Numbered from the stretch's first letter, positions 37,803 through 46,976 are shown. The stretch: 64,000 bases of DNA from Methylonatrum sp040877625 (GCA_040877625.1 JBBDNK010000020.1:62001-126000); one strand, 5' to 3'. The notes: a model not told the origin generated them from the sequence alone. A program made the numbers and translations.

Positions 37803-38477
37803 ATGACGGATTATCGCATTGCGCCATCCATCCTGTCCGCCGACTTTGCCCGCCTGGGCGAGGAGGTGGATGCCGTGCTCGCCGCCGGGGCCGACATGGT
37901 GCATTTCGATGTGATGGATAACCACTACGTGCCCAATCTGACCATCGGGCCGCTGGTCTGCAGTGCCCTGCGCAAACACGGGGTCAAGGCCGAGATCGAT
38001 GTACATCTGATGGTGCGTCCGGTGGACCGCCTGATCCCCGATTTTGCCGAGGCCGGCGCGGACTGGATCACCTTCCACCCGGAAGCCAGCGACCATATCG
38101 ACCGCAGCCTGCAGCTGATCCACGATTGCGGCTGCAAGGCCGGGCTGGTGTTCAACCCGGCCACGCCTCTGACTTATCTGCGCCATGTCATGGACAAGGT
38201 CGACATGGTGCTGTTGATGTCCGTCAACCCCGGGTTCGGCGGTCAGGCGTTCATCCCATCCACCCTGGACAAGCTGCGCGAGGCGCGTGCCCTGATCGAC
38301 GCCAGCGGCCGGCGGATTCGCCTCGAGGTGGATGGCGGCATCAAGACCGACAACATCGCCGCCGTTGCCGAGGCCGGTGCGGACACCTTTGTTGCCGGTT
38401 CCGCCATTTTCAGCGCCGATGACTACGGGCCGGTGATTGCCGACATGCGCCGCGAGCTCGCGACAGTTACACGATGA
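37803..38477 (+). CDS. rpe: Ribulose-phosphate 3-epimerase
   Basis: 224 residues, TIM barrel: IAPSILSADFARLGEEV, HFDVMDNHYVPNLTIGP, DVHLMVRPVDRLI, VNPGFGGQAFIP, LEVDGGIKTDNIAA, VAGSAIF. It interconverts ribulose-5-phosphate and xylulose-5-phosphate. ATGATG at its end starts gph. The order rpe-gph-trpE is conserved in gammaproteobacteria. Confidence 0.98.
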   Translation: MTDYRIAPSILSADFARLGEEVDAVLAAGADMVHFDVMDNHYVPNLTIGPLVCSALRKHGVKAEIDVHLMVRPVDRLIPDFAEAGADWITFHPEASDHIDRSLQLIHDCGCKAGLVFNPATPLTYLRHVMDKVDMVLLMSVNPGFGGQAFIPSTLDKLREARALIDASGRRIRLEVDGGIKTDNIAAVAEAGADTFVAGSAIFSADDYGPVIADMRRELATVTR

Positions 38478-39154
38478 TGCAAGGCATTACCGCGCTGTTG
38501 GTCGATCTGGACGGCACGCTGGTGGACAGCGTGCCCGATATCGCCGACGCCCTCGACCGCATGCTCGCGGGGCTGGGCATGGCGGCGGTGGGTGAGGAGC
38601 AGGTGAGGCTGTGGGTGGGCAGCGGTTCCGCCAGGCTGGTGGAGCGGGCGCTGACCTTGCGCTCCGGCAGGCCGCCCGCGGCCACCGAGCGCGACGCCGC
38701 ATTTGCGCGGTTTCTGGATGCGTACGGTCAGCGGCTGTGGCGGCGCAGCCGGCTTTATCCGGGGGTGCGCGAAGGGCTGGACCGTCTGCGGGCGGACGGG
38801 TATCGTCTTGCCTGTGTCACCAATAAGCCGGAGGCCCTGGCGGTAACGCTGCTGGACGCCATCGGCTTTGGTTCCGCCTGGTTTCCGGTGGTGGTTGGCG
38901 GCGACACGCTGGCGGTGAAGAAGCCCGATCCCGCGCCGCTGCACCATGCCATGAATGCGCTCGGGGTCACCCCGGCGCAGACCCTGATGGTGGGGGATTC
39001 CGTCACCGATGCGCGCGCGGCGCGTTCTGCCGGCATCGGCCTTGCCTGCGTTCCCTACGGGTACAATCATGGCGTCGATATCCGTGAAGCGGAACCCGAC
39101 ATGCTGGTGGATAATCTGGTTGAACTGCACCGCCTGCTGCGGCAGGCCGCCTGA
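38474..39154 (+). CDS. gph: Phosphoglycolate phosphatase
   Basis: 226 residues, HAD superfamily. Motif I is LLVDLDGTLVDSVPD, motif II the Thr in LACVTNKPEAL, motif III Lys in AVKKPDPAPLHHA, motif IV MVGDSVTDARAAR. It removes phosphate from 2-phosphoglycolate. Start at the ATG overlapping the rpe stop (a second ATG follows directly). 166 bp separate it from trpE. Confidence 0.95.
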   Translation: MMQGITALLVDLDGTLVDSVPDIADALDRMLAGLGMAAVGEEQVRLWVGSGSARLVERALTLRSGRPPAATERDAAFARFLDAYGQRLWRRSRLYPGVREGLDRLRADGYRLACVTNKPEALAVTLLDAIGFGSAWFPVVVGGDTLAVKKPDPAPLHHAMNALGVTPAQTLMVGDSVTDARAARSAGIGLACVPYGYNHGVDIREAEPDMLVDNLVELHRLLRQAA

Positions 39155-39167
39155 AGGAAATGGCATC

Positions 39168-39248
39168 ATGAGCAAGGCACCGTCCGTACCGCGTCCCACC
39201 GCCCTGGATCGAATCCAGGACGGCAGCCATGAGCGATGGCCGGCGTGA
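39168..39248 (+). CDS. Candidate leader peptide upstream of trpE
   Basis: A 26-codon ORF with AAGGA nine bases before its ATG: MSKAPSVPRPTALDRIQDGS then HERWPA. It has one Trp codon, located at the base of the hairpin 39236-39265. A second hairpin (CCTGGAT-CGA-ATCCAGG) lies inside it at 39203-39219. Classical trp leaders have two or more adjacent Trp codons, so attenuation control is only a possibility. Confidence 0.3.
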   Translation: MSKAPSVPRPTALDRIQDGSHERWPA

Positions 39249-39265
39249 ACCGGTGCGCCGGCCAT
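39236..39265 (+). terminator. Hairpin between leader ORF and trpE (attenuator candidate)
   Basis: ATGGCCGGCG (39236-39245) pairs perfectly with CGCCGGCCAT (39256-39265) around a 10-base loop. No T-run follows, so intrinsic termination is doubtful. It overlaps the end of the leader ORF including the Trp codon. Confidence 0.35.
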
Positions 39266-39320
39266 TCGGCCCGGCGTTGCAGCTCTTGACGCGCGCAACA
39301 GGACATCGACGGTAGCCATC

Positions 39321-40817
39321 ATGAACAAAGACGCATTTCAGGCATTGGCCGATCAGGGCCACAACCGCATTCCGGTCATCCGCGAGGTTCTGGCGGACCT
39401 GGACACCCCGCTGAGCACCTACCTCAAACTGGCCGACGGCCCCTATTCCTTTCTGCTTGAATCCGTTCAGGGCGGCGAAAAATGGGGCCGCTACTCGATC
39501 ATCGGCCTGCCGGCGCGGACCGTGGTGCGGGTGCATGAGAACCACATCACCGTGACTGACGGCGAGGTGGTGACGGAGTCCCTGCACAGCGACGATCCGC
39601 TTGCCTGGCTGGAGGACTTTCACGCCCGCTACGACGTGCCTTCGCCGCCGGGGCACCCGCACCTGCCGCGCTTCATTGGCGGCCTTGCCGGTTACTTCGG
39701 TTACGATACCATCCGGTATATCGAGCCGCGGCTGGCGGCGCGGAAGCCCGTGGACGACATCGGCGTACCCGATATCCTGCTGATGGTGGCGGACGAAGTG
39801 CTTGTCTTCGACAACCTCGGCGGCAGGTTGTATCTGGTCGTGCATGCCGACCCCACGGTGGAGGGCGCGTTCGATCAGGCACAGCTGCGGCTGGACGCCC
39901 TGGTGAGCAGGCTGCGCGCGGGCGGCGGTGTGGACAAGCTGCCCGGGCATGCGGCGCGCGCGGTGGAAGAGCAGGATTTCACGTGTAACTTCACCCAGGG
40001 CGCATTCGAGGCGATGGTCGGCCGCATCAAGCAGTACATCATCGATGGCGACGCCATGCAGGTGGTGCCCTCGCAGCGCATGACGGCGGACTATCGCGCC
40101 GCACCGCTGGACCTCTATCGGGCCCTGCGCTGTACCAACCCGTCGCCGTACATGTACTTCCTCAATCTCGGCGATTTCCATATCGCCGGCTCCTCGCCGG
40201 AGATACTGGTCCGCGTGGAGGACGGCGAGGTCACCCTGAGGCCGCTGGCCGGCACCCGCAAGCGCGGTGCCACCGAGGCCGAGGATCTGGCGCTGGAAAA
40301 GGAACTGCTGGCGGACCCCAAGGAAATTGCCGAGCACGTGATGCTGATCGATCTGGGCCGCAACGACGTGGGCCGCGTCAGCGAGACCGGCTCGGTGCGG
40401 GTGACCGATCAGATGGCCATCGAACGCTATTCCCACGTCATGCACATCGTCTCCAACGTCACCGGACGGCTGCGCGAGGAATTTTCACCGCTGGATGTGT
40501 TGCGAGCCACGTTCCCCGCCGGCACGCTCAGCGGCGCGCCGAAGATCCGCGCCATGGAAATCATCGACGACGTGGAGCCGACCCGTCGCGGGGTCTATTC
40601 CGGGGCAATCGGCTACTGGTCGTGGTCCGGCAATATGGACACCGCCATCGCCATCCGCACGGCGGTGATCAAGGACGGCCTGGTGCACGTGCAGGCCGGT
40701 GCCGGCGTGGTTCATGACTCCGTGCCTGCCTCCGAGTGGGAGGAGACGCTGAACAAGGCGCGGGCCATCGTCCGCGCCGTGGCCATGGCCGAGCGCGGCC
40801 TGGACGATCTGGGGTGA
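39321..40817 (+). CDS. trpE: Anthranilate synthase component I
   Basis: 498 residues. The N-terminal part has GPYSFLLESVQGGEKWGRYS, the Trp-feedback region. The chorismate-binding domain has VPSQRMTADY, GSSPEILVRVEDGEVTLRPLA, GTRKRG, LIDLGRNDVGRVS, THE-like FPAGTLSGAPKIRAMEIID and AIGYWSWSGNMDTAIAIRT. With TrpG it makes anthranilate from chorismate and glutamine. trpG starts 10 bp later. Confidence 0.98.
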   Translation: MNKDAFQALADQGHNRIPVIREVLADLDTPLSTYLKLADGPYSFLLESVQGGEKWGRYSIIGLPARTVVRVHENHITVTDGEVVTESLHSDDPLAWLEDFHARYDVPSPPGHPHLPRFIGGLAGYFGYDTIRYIEPRLAARKPVDDIGVPDILLMVADEVLVFDNLGGRLYLVVHADPTVEGAFDQAQLRLDALVSRLRAGGGVDKLPGHAARAVEEQDFTCNFTQGAFEAMVGRIKQYIIDGDAMQVVPSQRMTADYRAAPLDLYRALRCTNPSPYMYFLNLGDFHIAGSSPEILVRVEDGEVTLRPLAGTRKRGATEAEDLALEKELLADPKEIAEHVMLIDLGRNDVGRVSETGSVRVTDQMAIERYSHVMHIVSNVTGRLREEFSPLDVLRATFPAGTLSGAPKIRAMEIIDDVEPTRRGVYSGAIGYWSWSGNMDTAIAIRTAVIKDGLVHVQAGAGVVHDSVPASEWEETLNKARAIVRAVAMAERGLDDLG

Positions 40818-40827
40818 GGCGCACGTC

Positions 40828-41430
40828 ATGCTGTTGATGATAGACAACTACGATTCATTCACCTGGAACCTGGTGCAGTATTTCGGTGAGCTTGGTGCCG
40901 ACGTGCGCGTGTTCCGCAACGATGCCATCGGCGTCGAGGATATTCGTCGCCTGGCACCCGAGCGCATCGTGCTTTCCCCGGGCCCCTGCACGCCGAACGA
41001 GGCGGGCGTGTCCCTGGAGGTGGTGCGGCAGTTTTCCGGGCGGGTGCCGCTGCTCGGTGTCTGTCTTGGCCATCAGGCCATCGGCCAGGCCTTTGGTGGC
41101 GACGTTGTCCATGCCGGCCGGGTGATGCACGGCAAGGTCTCGGATATCCACCACAATGACGTCGGCGTGTTCCACGGCCTGCCTAACCCCATGGTGGCGA
41201 CGCGGTATCATTCGCTGGTGATTGCGCCGGCGACGCTGCCGCCCTGTCTGGAAGTCACTGCCTGGACGTCCAATGAAGACGGCAGCATGGAAGAAATCAT
41301 GGGCGTGCGGCACCGCGGCCTGGATGTGGAAGGGGTGCAGTTTCATCCCGAATCCATCCTCACCGAGCAGGGTCATGCCCTGCTGAAGAACTTTCTGGAG
41401 CGCCGGCCGGGAGCGGGGGCGACTGCCTGA
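40828..41430 (+). CDS. trpG: Anthranilate synthase component II (glutamine amidotransferase)
   Basis: 200 residues, class I amidotransferase: MIDNYDSFTWNLVQYFGELG, the oxyanion loop SPGPCTPNEAG, nucleophile Cys79 in GVCLGHQAIGQAFGG, and the His/Glu pair in GVQFHPESILTEQG. It supplies ammonia to TrpE. It could also serve p-aminobenzoate synthesis in some bacteria, but its place in the trpE-G-D-C order supports tryptophan. Confidence 0.97.
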   Translation: MLLMIDNYDSFTWNLVQYFGELGADVRVFRNDAIGVEDIRRLAPERIVLSPGPCTPNEAGVSLEVVRQFSGRVPLLGVCLGHQAIGQAFGGDVVHAGRVMHGKVSDIHHNDVGVFHGLPNPMVATRYHSLVIAPATLPPCLEVTAWTSNEDGSMEEIMGVRHRGLDVEGVQFHPESILTEQGHALLKNFLERRPGAGATA

Positions 41431-41491
41431 GCGGCAGCCGCCCGCAGGTTCCGGTGAGGGTAAACATCAGCCGGTTACGAGGAGAAAAACA

Positions 41492-42514
41492 ATGGATATG
41501 CAGGGGGCCATCCGCGCGGTGACAGAAGGCCGCAATCTGTCCCGCGAGGACATGACCACCGTCATGCGTACCATCATGACCGGCGAAGCCTCGCCGGCCC
41601 AGATCGGCGGGTTTCTGGTGGGCCTGCGCATGAAGGGTGAGACGGTGGAGGAGATCGCCGCCGCCGCCGCCGTGATGCGGCAGCTCGCTACCCGGGTTGC
41701 CGTGCCGACCGAGCACCTCGTGGATACCTGCGGCACCGGTGGCGATTCCACCGGCACCTTCAACGTCTCCACGGCCACGGCATTTGTGGTGGCGGCCGCG
41801 GGAGGCCGGGTGGCCAAGCACGGCAACCGCTCGGTATCCAGCTCCTCGGGCAGTGCCGACGTGCTGGAAGCCGCCGGCGCCCGGCTCGATCTGTCCGCGG
41901 CCCAGGTGGGCGGCTGTGTTGTCTCCGTCGGCGTGGGCTTTCTGTTCGCGCCGCTCTATCACTCCGCAATGAAACATGCCATCGGCCCGCGCCGGGAGAT
42001 GGGTGTCCGCACCATCTTCAATCTGCTGGGGCCGCTGACCAACCCGGCCGGTGCCCCCAATCAGCTGCTGGGCGTGTTCAGCCCGGAGTGGGTCAGGCCA
42101 CTGGCCGAGGTGCTGAAGACGCTGGGCAGTGATCGCGTGCTGGTTGTGCATGCCGAAGACGGTCTCGACGAGATCAGCGTGAGCGCACCGACATCGGTGG
42201 CCGAACTGCGCGACGGAGAGATTCGCGAATACAGCATAGAACCCGCCGATTTCGGCATGGCGCGCAGCAATCTGGACGCCGTGCGCGTGACCAGCGCCCA
42301 GGGCAGCCTGGCCCTGATCGGCCGGGCCTTTGCCGGTGAGACCGGTGCGGCCGCGGATATCATTGCCCTCAACGCCGGCGGGGCCATCTACGCCGCCGGG
42401 TTGACGGATAGCCACCGAGACGGTGTCGAGCGCGCGCGGGAGATCCTGGCGTCCGGCGCCGCGGCGCGAAAGCTGGATGAGTTCGTCGAGTACACCAATA
42501 CGATTGCCGGATGA
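41492..42514 (+). CDS. trpD: Anthranilate phosphoribosyltransferase
   Basis: 340 residues preceded by GGAGAAAAACA. VDTCGTGGDSTGTFNVSTA is the PRPP loop; KHGNRSVSSSSGSADVLEA and GPRREMGVRTIFNLLGPL follow. It transfers phosphoribose to anthranilate. The 61-bp gap to trpG shows no regulatory structure I can name. Confidence 0.98.
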   Translation: MDMQGAIRAVTEGRNLSREDMTTVMRTIMTGEASPAQIGGFLVGLRMKGETVEEIAAAAAVMRQLATRVAVPTEHLVDTCGTGGDSTGTFNVSTATAFVVAAAGGRVAKHGNRSVSSSSGSADVLEAAGARLDLSAAQVGGCVVSVGVGFLFAPLYHSAMKHAIGPRREMGVRTIFNLLGPLTNPAGAPNQLLGVFSPEWVRPLAEVLKTLGSDRVLVVHAEDGLDEISVSAPTSVAELRDGEIREYSIEPADFGMARSNLDAVRVTSAQGSLALIGRAFAGETGAAADIIALNAGGAIYAAGLTDSHRDGVERAREILASGAAARKLDEFVEYTNTIAG

Positions 42515-42587
42515 TGGTTATGCCGATTGACGCCGGCACGGTGAATATCGGGTCGCGCCATGCAGACGTACAGCACAGAGATCTGAT

Positions 42588-43400
42588 ATGACGGAACAAG
42601 CGAACACCCCCGATGTCCTGAAGGAAATTCTCGCCCGCAAGGCGCAGGAAGTGGCCGAGAACAGTCAGGCACTGGATCTGAAGACCCTGCGCCGGGAAGC
42701 GCGCGCGGCGGATGCACCGCGCGGCTTTCTGCATGCGCTTCGCCAGCGGGTCGATGCCGGCGGGCCAGCGGTGATTGCCGAAGTAAAGAAGGCCTCGCCG
42801 TCCAAGGGGCTATTGCGGGCGGATTTCGATCCCGAGGCCATTGCCCGCAGTTACGAGCAGGGCGGTGCCGCCTGCCTGTCGGTACTCACCGACCGTGATT
42901 TCTTCCAGGGTCACGATCTCTACCTGGGCAAGGTCCGGCAGGCCTGCAGCCTGCCGGTACTGCGCAAGGACTTCATGATTGACCCCTATCAGATATGGGA
43001 GTCCCGGCTGCTGGGGGCGGATTGCATCCTGCTGATTGTTTCCGTGCTCAGCGACGACCGCATGGCTGAACTCAACGGCTTGGCACTGGAGTTGGGTATG
43101 GATGTCCTGGTGGAGGTGCATGATGAGGCCGAACTTGGACGGGCGCTTGCGCTTGCGCCGCGCATGGTGGGCATCAACAACCGCAATCTGCACACGTTTG
43201 AAACCGATATCCGCACCACGCTGCGGCTGTTGCCGAAGGTGCCCACGGGCACCCTGGTGGTGACGGAGAGCGGCTTTGCCACGCGCGAGGAAGTGACCGA
43301 TATGCGGATGGCCGGGGTACATAGCTTTCTGATCGGCGAGACCTTCATGCGCGCCGCCGAGCCTGGCCGGAAGTTGGAGGAAATGTTCGGCCGGTCCTGA
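42588..43400 (+). CDS. trpC: Indole-3-glycerol phosphate synthase
   Basis: 270 residues, TIM barrel, monofunctional (no PRAI fusion). DVLKEILARKAQEVAE, VIAEVKKASPSKGLLRADFD (catalytic Lys), VLTDRDFFQG, VLRKDFMIDPYQI, GINNRNLHTFETD, VVTESGFATREEV, HSFLIGETFM. It closes the trpE-G-D-C group; trpF, trpB and trpA must be elsewhere. It converges on crp. Confidence 0.98.
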   Translation: MTEQANTPDVLKEILARKAQEVAENSQALDLKTLRREARAADAPRGFLHALRQRVDAGGPAVIAEVKKASPSKGLLRADFDPEAIARSYEQGGAACLSVLTDRDFFQGHDLYLGKVRQACSLPVLRKDFMIDPYQIWESRLLGADCILLIVSVLSDDRMAELNGLALELGMDVLVEVHDEAELGRALALAPRMVGINNRNLHTFETDIRTTLRLLPKVPTGTLVVTESGFATREEVTDMRMAGVHSFLIGETFMRAAEPGRKLEEMFGRS

Positions 43401-43421
43401 CCTGTCACGCCCTCCGGCTGG

Positions 43422-44066
43422 TTACCGGGTATTGAAAATCACCATTGTCTTGCCGGCCACGGAGATCAGCTCGCGCTCTTCCAGGTCTTTCAGCACCCGC
43501 CCCACCATCTCCCGGGAGCAACCGACGATGCGCCCCAGCTCCTGACGTGTGATGCGGATCTGCATCCCGTCCGGATGGGTCATGGCGTCGGGTTCCTTGC
43601 AGAGATCCAGCAGGGTGCGGGCAACGCGGCCGGTCACGTCCAGGAAGGCCAGATCGCCCACCTTGCGGCTGGTGCGGCGCAGGCGTTCGGCCATCTGGCT
43701 GGCCAGAAACAGCACGATGTCCGGATCCTCGTGCGCCACCTGGTGAAAACGCGTATAGCTGATTTCCGCAATTTCGCAGGCCGTCCGCGTGCGAACCAGG
43801 GCGCTGCGGGTGCTGTCCTGACAGAATAGCCCCAACTCGCCGAAGAAGTCCCCGGCGTTCAGGTAAGCCAGAACGATTTCGTGGCCGTTTTCATCCTCGA
43901 TAACGACGCTGACCGAGCCTTCGGTAATGTAATAGAGGGAATCAGGCTGATCGCCCGCGTATATAAGCCCTGTCTTCGCAGGATAGCGGCGCCGATGACA
44001 ATGTCTGAGAAGATTGTCGATGGCGCTGTTGCTGGTGGTTCTGAGTTGCTCCGATTTCGCCTGCAT
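43422..44066 (-). CDS. crp: cAMP-activated global regulator CRP/Vfr
   Basis: 214 residues. Cyclic-nucleotide domain with YYITEGSVSVVIEDENGHE and FFGELGLFCQDSTRSALVRTRT (the cAMP contact block), a C-helix, then the HTH ITRQELGRIVGCSREMVGRVLKDLEE. Length and the trpC - crp - OsmC - speD - coq7 order match Vfr of Pseudomonas, which controls virulence and type IV pili genes. A regulatory link to the Chp cluster here is inference. Divergent from osmC. Confidence 0.95.
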   Translation of the reverse strand: MQAKSEQLRTTSNSAIDNLLRHCHRRRYPAKTGLIYAGDQPDSLYYITEGSVSVVIEDENGHEIVLAYLNAGDFFGELGLFCQDSTRSALVRTRTACEIAEISYTRFHQVAHEDPDIVLFLASQMAERLRRTSRKVGDLAFLDVTGRVARTLLDLCKEPDAMTHPDGMQIRITRQELGRIVGCSREMVGRVLKDLEERELISVAGKTMVIFNTR

Positions 44067-44282
44067 GTTCTACCCCGTGGCATGTCGGCTGAGGATGTTC
44101 CCGGTCGCCGGCCAATCGCGCCGATCCCCCGATCGAACCCCTATGGAGGGGGCGTCGAGACTATCGCTGATCTGTTTCTCCGTAGGTGCGCGGGGCAAAT
44201 CGGCGATCCTCGCTCACCATGTTAAACGTAAGTGAGGCACAAGTCTCATGCTTGCTTGCAATGGATGGGCGGATAAACCCGT

Positions 44283-44310
44283 TTGCCCCTGACGTCACAG
44301 TGATTATAAT
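44283..44310 (+). promoter_or_regulatory. Sigma-70 promoter, probably for osmC
   Basis: TTGCCC (44283-44288) and a perfect TATAAT (44305-44310) are separated by 16 bases, about 160 bases before osmC. It sits in the 405-bp crp/osmC divergent region, which also holds a partial palindrome GTGAG...CTCAT near 44231-44250; I cannot call this a CRP site. No gene is seen in the rest of the gap. Confidence 0.55.
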
Positions 44311-44471
44311 GCCTCCCCGATTCAAAAAGGGTCTCCGTAGGTTGTCGAGGCAAATTCAGGTCAACCTGCGTTGCAGGGAGTGACTCGAAATCCGCTCGCA
44401 CCGGCAGAGATCCTTTTTCGCTTATCAGAGGCATGGCCTCGCCAAAAACTTCCCTGACAATGGAGACGCAG

Positions 44472-44888
44472 ATGCGGGCAACGGTCAAGTGGGTAGGCGA
44501 AGCGACGTTCGAGGCGACCGCCGACAGTGGCCACACCGTGGTCATCGACGGTCCCCCGGATACTGGAGGCCGCAATCTCGGCTCACGTCCGATGGAGCTA
44601 TTGCTCATGGGGCTGGGTGGCTGTACTGCCTTCGACGTCGTGCATATCCTTCGCCGCGGCCGGCATCCGGTCAGCGACTGCGTCGTTGAGGTCCAGGCCG
44701 AGCGCGCCGCGTCGCCGCCCAAGGTGTTCACCAGGATCCACCTGCACTACCGGGTGAGCGGCCAGGGCCTGAAGGATGCCGCGGTGGAGCGGGCCGTGAA
44801 GTTGTCCGCCGAGAAATACTGTTCCGCTTCGATCATGTTCGCCGAGGTTGCGGAACTCACCCACGATTACGAGGTCGCCAACACCTGA
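44472..44888 (+). CDS. OsmC family protein
   Basis: 138 residues from the ATG after GGAGACGCAG (ATG at 44460 is an alternative). GSRPMELLLMGLGGCTAFDVVHIL contains the first redox Cys; AEKYCSASIMFAEVAELTHDYEV the second, both expected for OsmC/Ohr-type peroxide-reducing proteins. This subfamily (YhfA-like) is conserved next to crp in many gammaproteobacteria and its substrate is not known. Confidence 0.92.
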   Translation: MRATVKWVGEATFEATADSGHTVVIDGPPDTGGRNLGSRPMELLLMGLGGCTAFDVVHILRRGRHPVSDCVVEVQAERAASPPKVFTRIHLHYRVSGQGLKDAAVERAVKLSAEKYCSASIMFAEVAELTHDYEVANT

Positions 44889-44955
44889 ACATGCATCATC
44901 GTTGCAGGTGCCGGCGAGGCCGTCCATACGCCCATGATGGGAGGATGCGCAGTTG

Positions 44956-45786
44956 ATGGAGTCAGACAAGCTGAGACTTCACGGATTCAATAATCTGACC
45001 AAGTCGTTGAGCTTCAATATCTATGATATCTGCTATGCCCGTAATGCCGAGCAGAGACAGGCATATATCGATTACATCGACGAGGTGTACAACGCCGAGC
45101 GCCTGACCCAGATACTGACCCAGGTGGCCAATATCATCGGCGCCAATATTCTCAATATCGCCCGTCAGGATTATGACCCTCAGGGGGCCAGCGTAACCAT
45201 CCTCATTGCCGAGGAGGAAACGGTGGAGCCGTCACTGGTGGGCGGTGCCGCGCCGGGCCCGCTGCCGGACATCGTGCTGGCGCATCTGGACAAGAGCCAC
45301 ATCACCGTGCATACGTATCCGGAAACCCATCCGGATCACGGCATAAGCACGTTCCGCGCGGATATCGACGTGTCCACCTGCGGAGTGATATCGCCGCTGA
45401 AGGCGTTGAATTTCCTGATCCACTCCTTTGATTCCGACATCGTGACCATGGATTACCGCGTCCGTGGTTTCACCCGTGACGTGGAGGGCCACAAGCACTT
45501 TATCGATCACGAGATCAATTCGATCCAGAATTATCTGTCGGAGGACACCAAGGAGCAGTACCACATGATTGATGTGAACGTGTACCAGGAGCACATGTTT
45601 CACACCAAGATGCTGCTCAAGGAGCCGAAGCTGTCGAATTACTTCTTCGGTGAGACGGCGGAGGATTTCTCGGCCGAGGACAAGAAGCAGATCCAGCGCC
45701 AGTTGCGTCGGGAGATGGCGGAAATCTTCTATGGTCGCAATCTGCGTCCCGGGCAGGAAGTGTCCCTGGGCCTGGAGTTCAAGTAA
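44956..45786 (+). CDS. speD: S-adenosylmethionine decarboxylase proenzyme
   Basis: 276 residues, the long E. coli type. Self-cleavage is expected between Lys113 and Ser114 (HLDK-SHITVHTYPE), giving the pyruvoyl group. FRADIDVSTCGVISPLKALN and GFTRDVEGHKHFIDHEINSI are diagnostic. It makes decarboxylated SAM for spermidine. ATG at 44956 used; TTG directly before it is possible. No speE adjacent. Confidence 0.97.
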   Translation: MESDKLRLHGFNNLTKSLSFNIYDICYARNAEQRQAYIDYIDEVYNAERLTQILTQVANIIGANILNIARQDYDPQGASVTILIAEEETVEPSLVGGAAPGPLPDIVLAHLDKSHITVHTYPETHPDHGISTFRADIDVSTCGVISPLKALNFLIHSFDSDIVTMDYRVRGFTRDVEGHKHFIDHEINSIQNYLSEDTKEQYHMIDVNVYQEHMFHTKMLLKEPKLSNYFFGETAEDFSAEDKKQIQRQLRREMAEIFYGRNLRPGQEVSLGLEFK

Positions 45787-45898
45787 TCGGGCCTGTGTGT
45801 GCCGGGCGTGCAGGCGCGGAGTCACGGGCGGTCGTCCGCATCATGGCGGTTTCGATCCAGTCGGCCGGTGTGACGGGCGCGCACCTGGTTTCAACCTC

Positions 45899-46543
45899 TT
45901 ACGCCCAGTAAGTCGTCTTCGTCATCACCTTCGATCCGAGCGCCATCAGACCCTGCACGGGGGCGGGGAGGTTCGCCGCGCCGGCGGTCTCCGCGCTTTG
46001 CGCATGCCTTGCTTCATCCTCGCGCATCTGTTCCACGATGGCGCGACTGATGGCGTCGTTCTCCGGGAGCCTGTCCAGGTGGCCGGCGAGGTGGGCTTCC
46101 ACCTGGTGTTCGGTGGCGGCCAGAAAGCCCAGGCTCCAGCGGTCGCCGGCGGCACCGGCGAGCGCACCGAGGGTCAGGGCTCCGACATAGAAAAGCGGGT
46201 TCAGATAACTGGTATGACCGTCCAGTTCCTCGATTCGGTCGCGACACCAGGTCAGGTGATCGTTTTCCTCGTCGGCCGCTTCGCGCAGGGCCTCGCGCAC
46301 CGCCGGGTTGCGGGCGGTCAGCGCCTGGCCCTGATAGAGCGCCTGCGCGCAGACCTCGCCGCAATGATTGACCCGCATCAGGCGGACGGACCGGCGCATC
46401 TGCGGCGCGTCGAGTTCGGGTCGCTCATGGCCCTCGGCGGGGTGCCGGCGGCCGGTGACCGGCGGACTGCCGAACAGTGTTCTCAGGCCGCGGTCTACTT
46501 CCATAATGAGGCGGTCGGCGGCTGAGTAATGGCTTTCCTTCAT
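45899..46543 (-). CDS. coq7: 2-polyprenyl-3-methyl-6-methoxy-1,4-benzoquinone monooxygenase
   Basis: 214 residues, di-iron hydroxylase of ubiquinone synthesis. Ligand motifs: RVNHCGEVCAQALYQGQAL, AADEENDHLTWCRDRI, ATEHQVEAHLAGHLD, MREDEARHAQSAE. It adds the last ring hydroxyl (alternative to UbiF). Convergent with speD, divergent from the ferredoxin gene. ubiH and ubiI lie at the right end of the window. Confidence 0.96.
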   Translation of the reverse strand: MKESHYSAADRLIMEVDRGLRTLFGSPPVTGRRHPAEGHERPELDAPQMRRSVRLMRVNHCGEVCAQALYQGQALTARNPAVREALREAADEENDHLTWCRDRIEELDGHTSYLNPLFYVGALTLGALAGAAGDRWSLGFLAATEHQVEAHLAGHLDRLPENDAISRAIVEQMREDEARHAQSAETAGAANLPAPVQGLMALGSKVMTKTTYWA

Positions 46544-46620
46544 GGATGATGCTCCCTCCCGTGAGCCACAGATGCTACTATCTCCGGCCTTGGATAGACC
46601 AGTGACACGGTGTCTTCAGC

Positions 46621-46929
46621 ATGTCCTACTACAGTCATCATGTATTTGTCTGCACCAATCAGCGCGACGACGGCCGCGAGTGCTGCGCCGGTTACGGCGC
46701 CGCCGATGCCCGCGCCTACGTCAAGGATCGCATCAAGGCGCTGGGGCTGGCCGGCCAGGGCAGAATACGCATCAATAATGCGGGCTGTCTGGATCGCTGC
46801 AGCGAGGGACCAGTGCTGGTGGTCTATCCGGACGAGACCTGGTACACCTACGTGGACCGCGAAGACCTGGACGAGATTATCGAAAGTCATCTGGTCAACG
46901 GCAAGCCAGTCGAGCGCCTGAGGATTTGA
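46621..46929 (+). CDS. Thioredoxin-like 2Fe-2S ferredoxin
   Basis: 102 residues: HHVFVCTNQRDDGRECCAG at the N-terminus and INNAGCLDRCSEGPVLVVYP later give the C-x(n)-C ... C-x3-C set of thioredoxin-fold ferredoxins. YVDREDLDEIIESHLVNGK is the usual C-terminal helix. Partner unknown. It precedes rplM, whose promoter starts 19 bases after its stop. Confidence 0.9.
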   Translation: MSYYSHHVFVCTNQRDDGRECCAGYGAADARAYVKDRIKALGLAGQGRIRINNAGCLDRCSEGPVLVVYPDETWYTYVDREDLDEIIESHLVNGKPVERLRI

Positions 46930-46947
46930 TTCGACGGCGGCCCATAC

Positions 46948-46976
46948 TTGAACGGCCCAATCCTTTCCGGTACTAT
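46948..46976 (+). promoter_or_regulatory. Promoter of rplM-rpsI
   Basis: TTGAAC (46948-46953), 17-base spacer, TACTAT (46971-46976). The resulting leader of about 40 bases contains AGGAGCGTGAGCTCTCGAGGA, where GAGCGTGAGCTCTC can fold, a possible site for ribosomal-protein feedback. Confidence 0.6.

Noticed and set aside
39003..40445. A 480-codon frame antisense to trpE
   Set aside because: TrpE motifs are complete on the plus strand; the antisense frame is a codon-bias artefact.
44231..44250. GTGAG...CTCAT palindrome as a CRP binding site in the crp/osmC region
   Set aside because: The half-sites deviate from TGTGA-N6-TCACA in both core positions and spacing, so it cannot be supported by eye.
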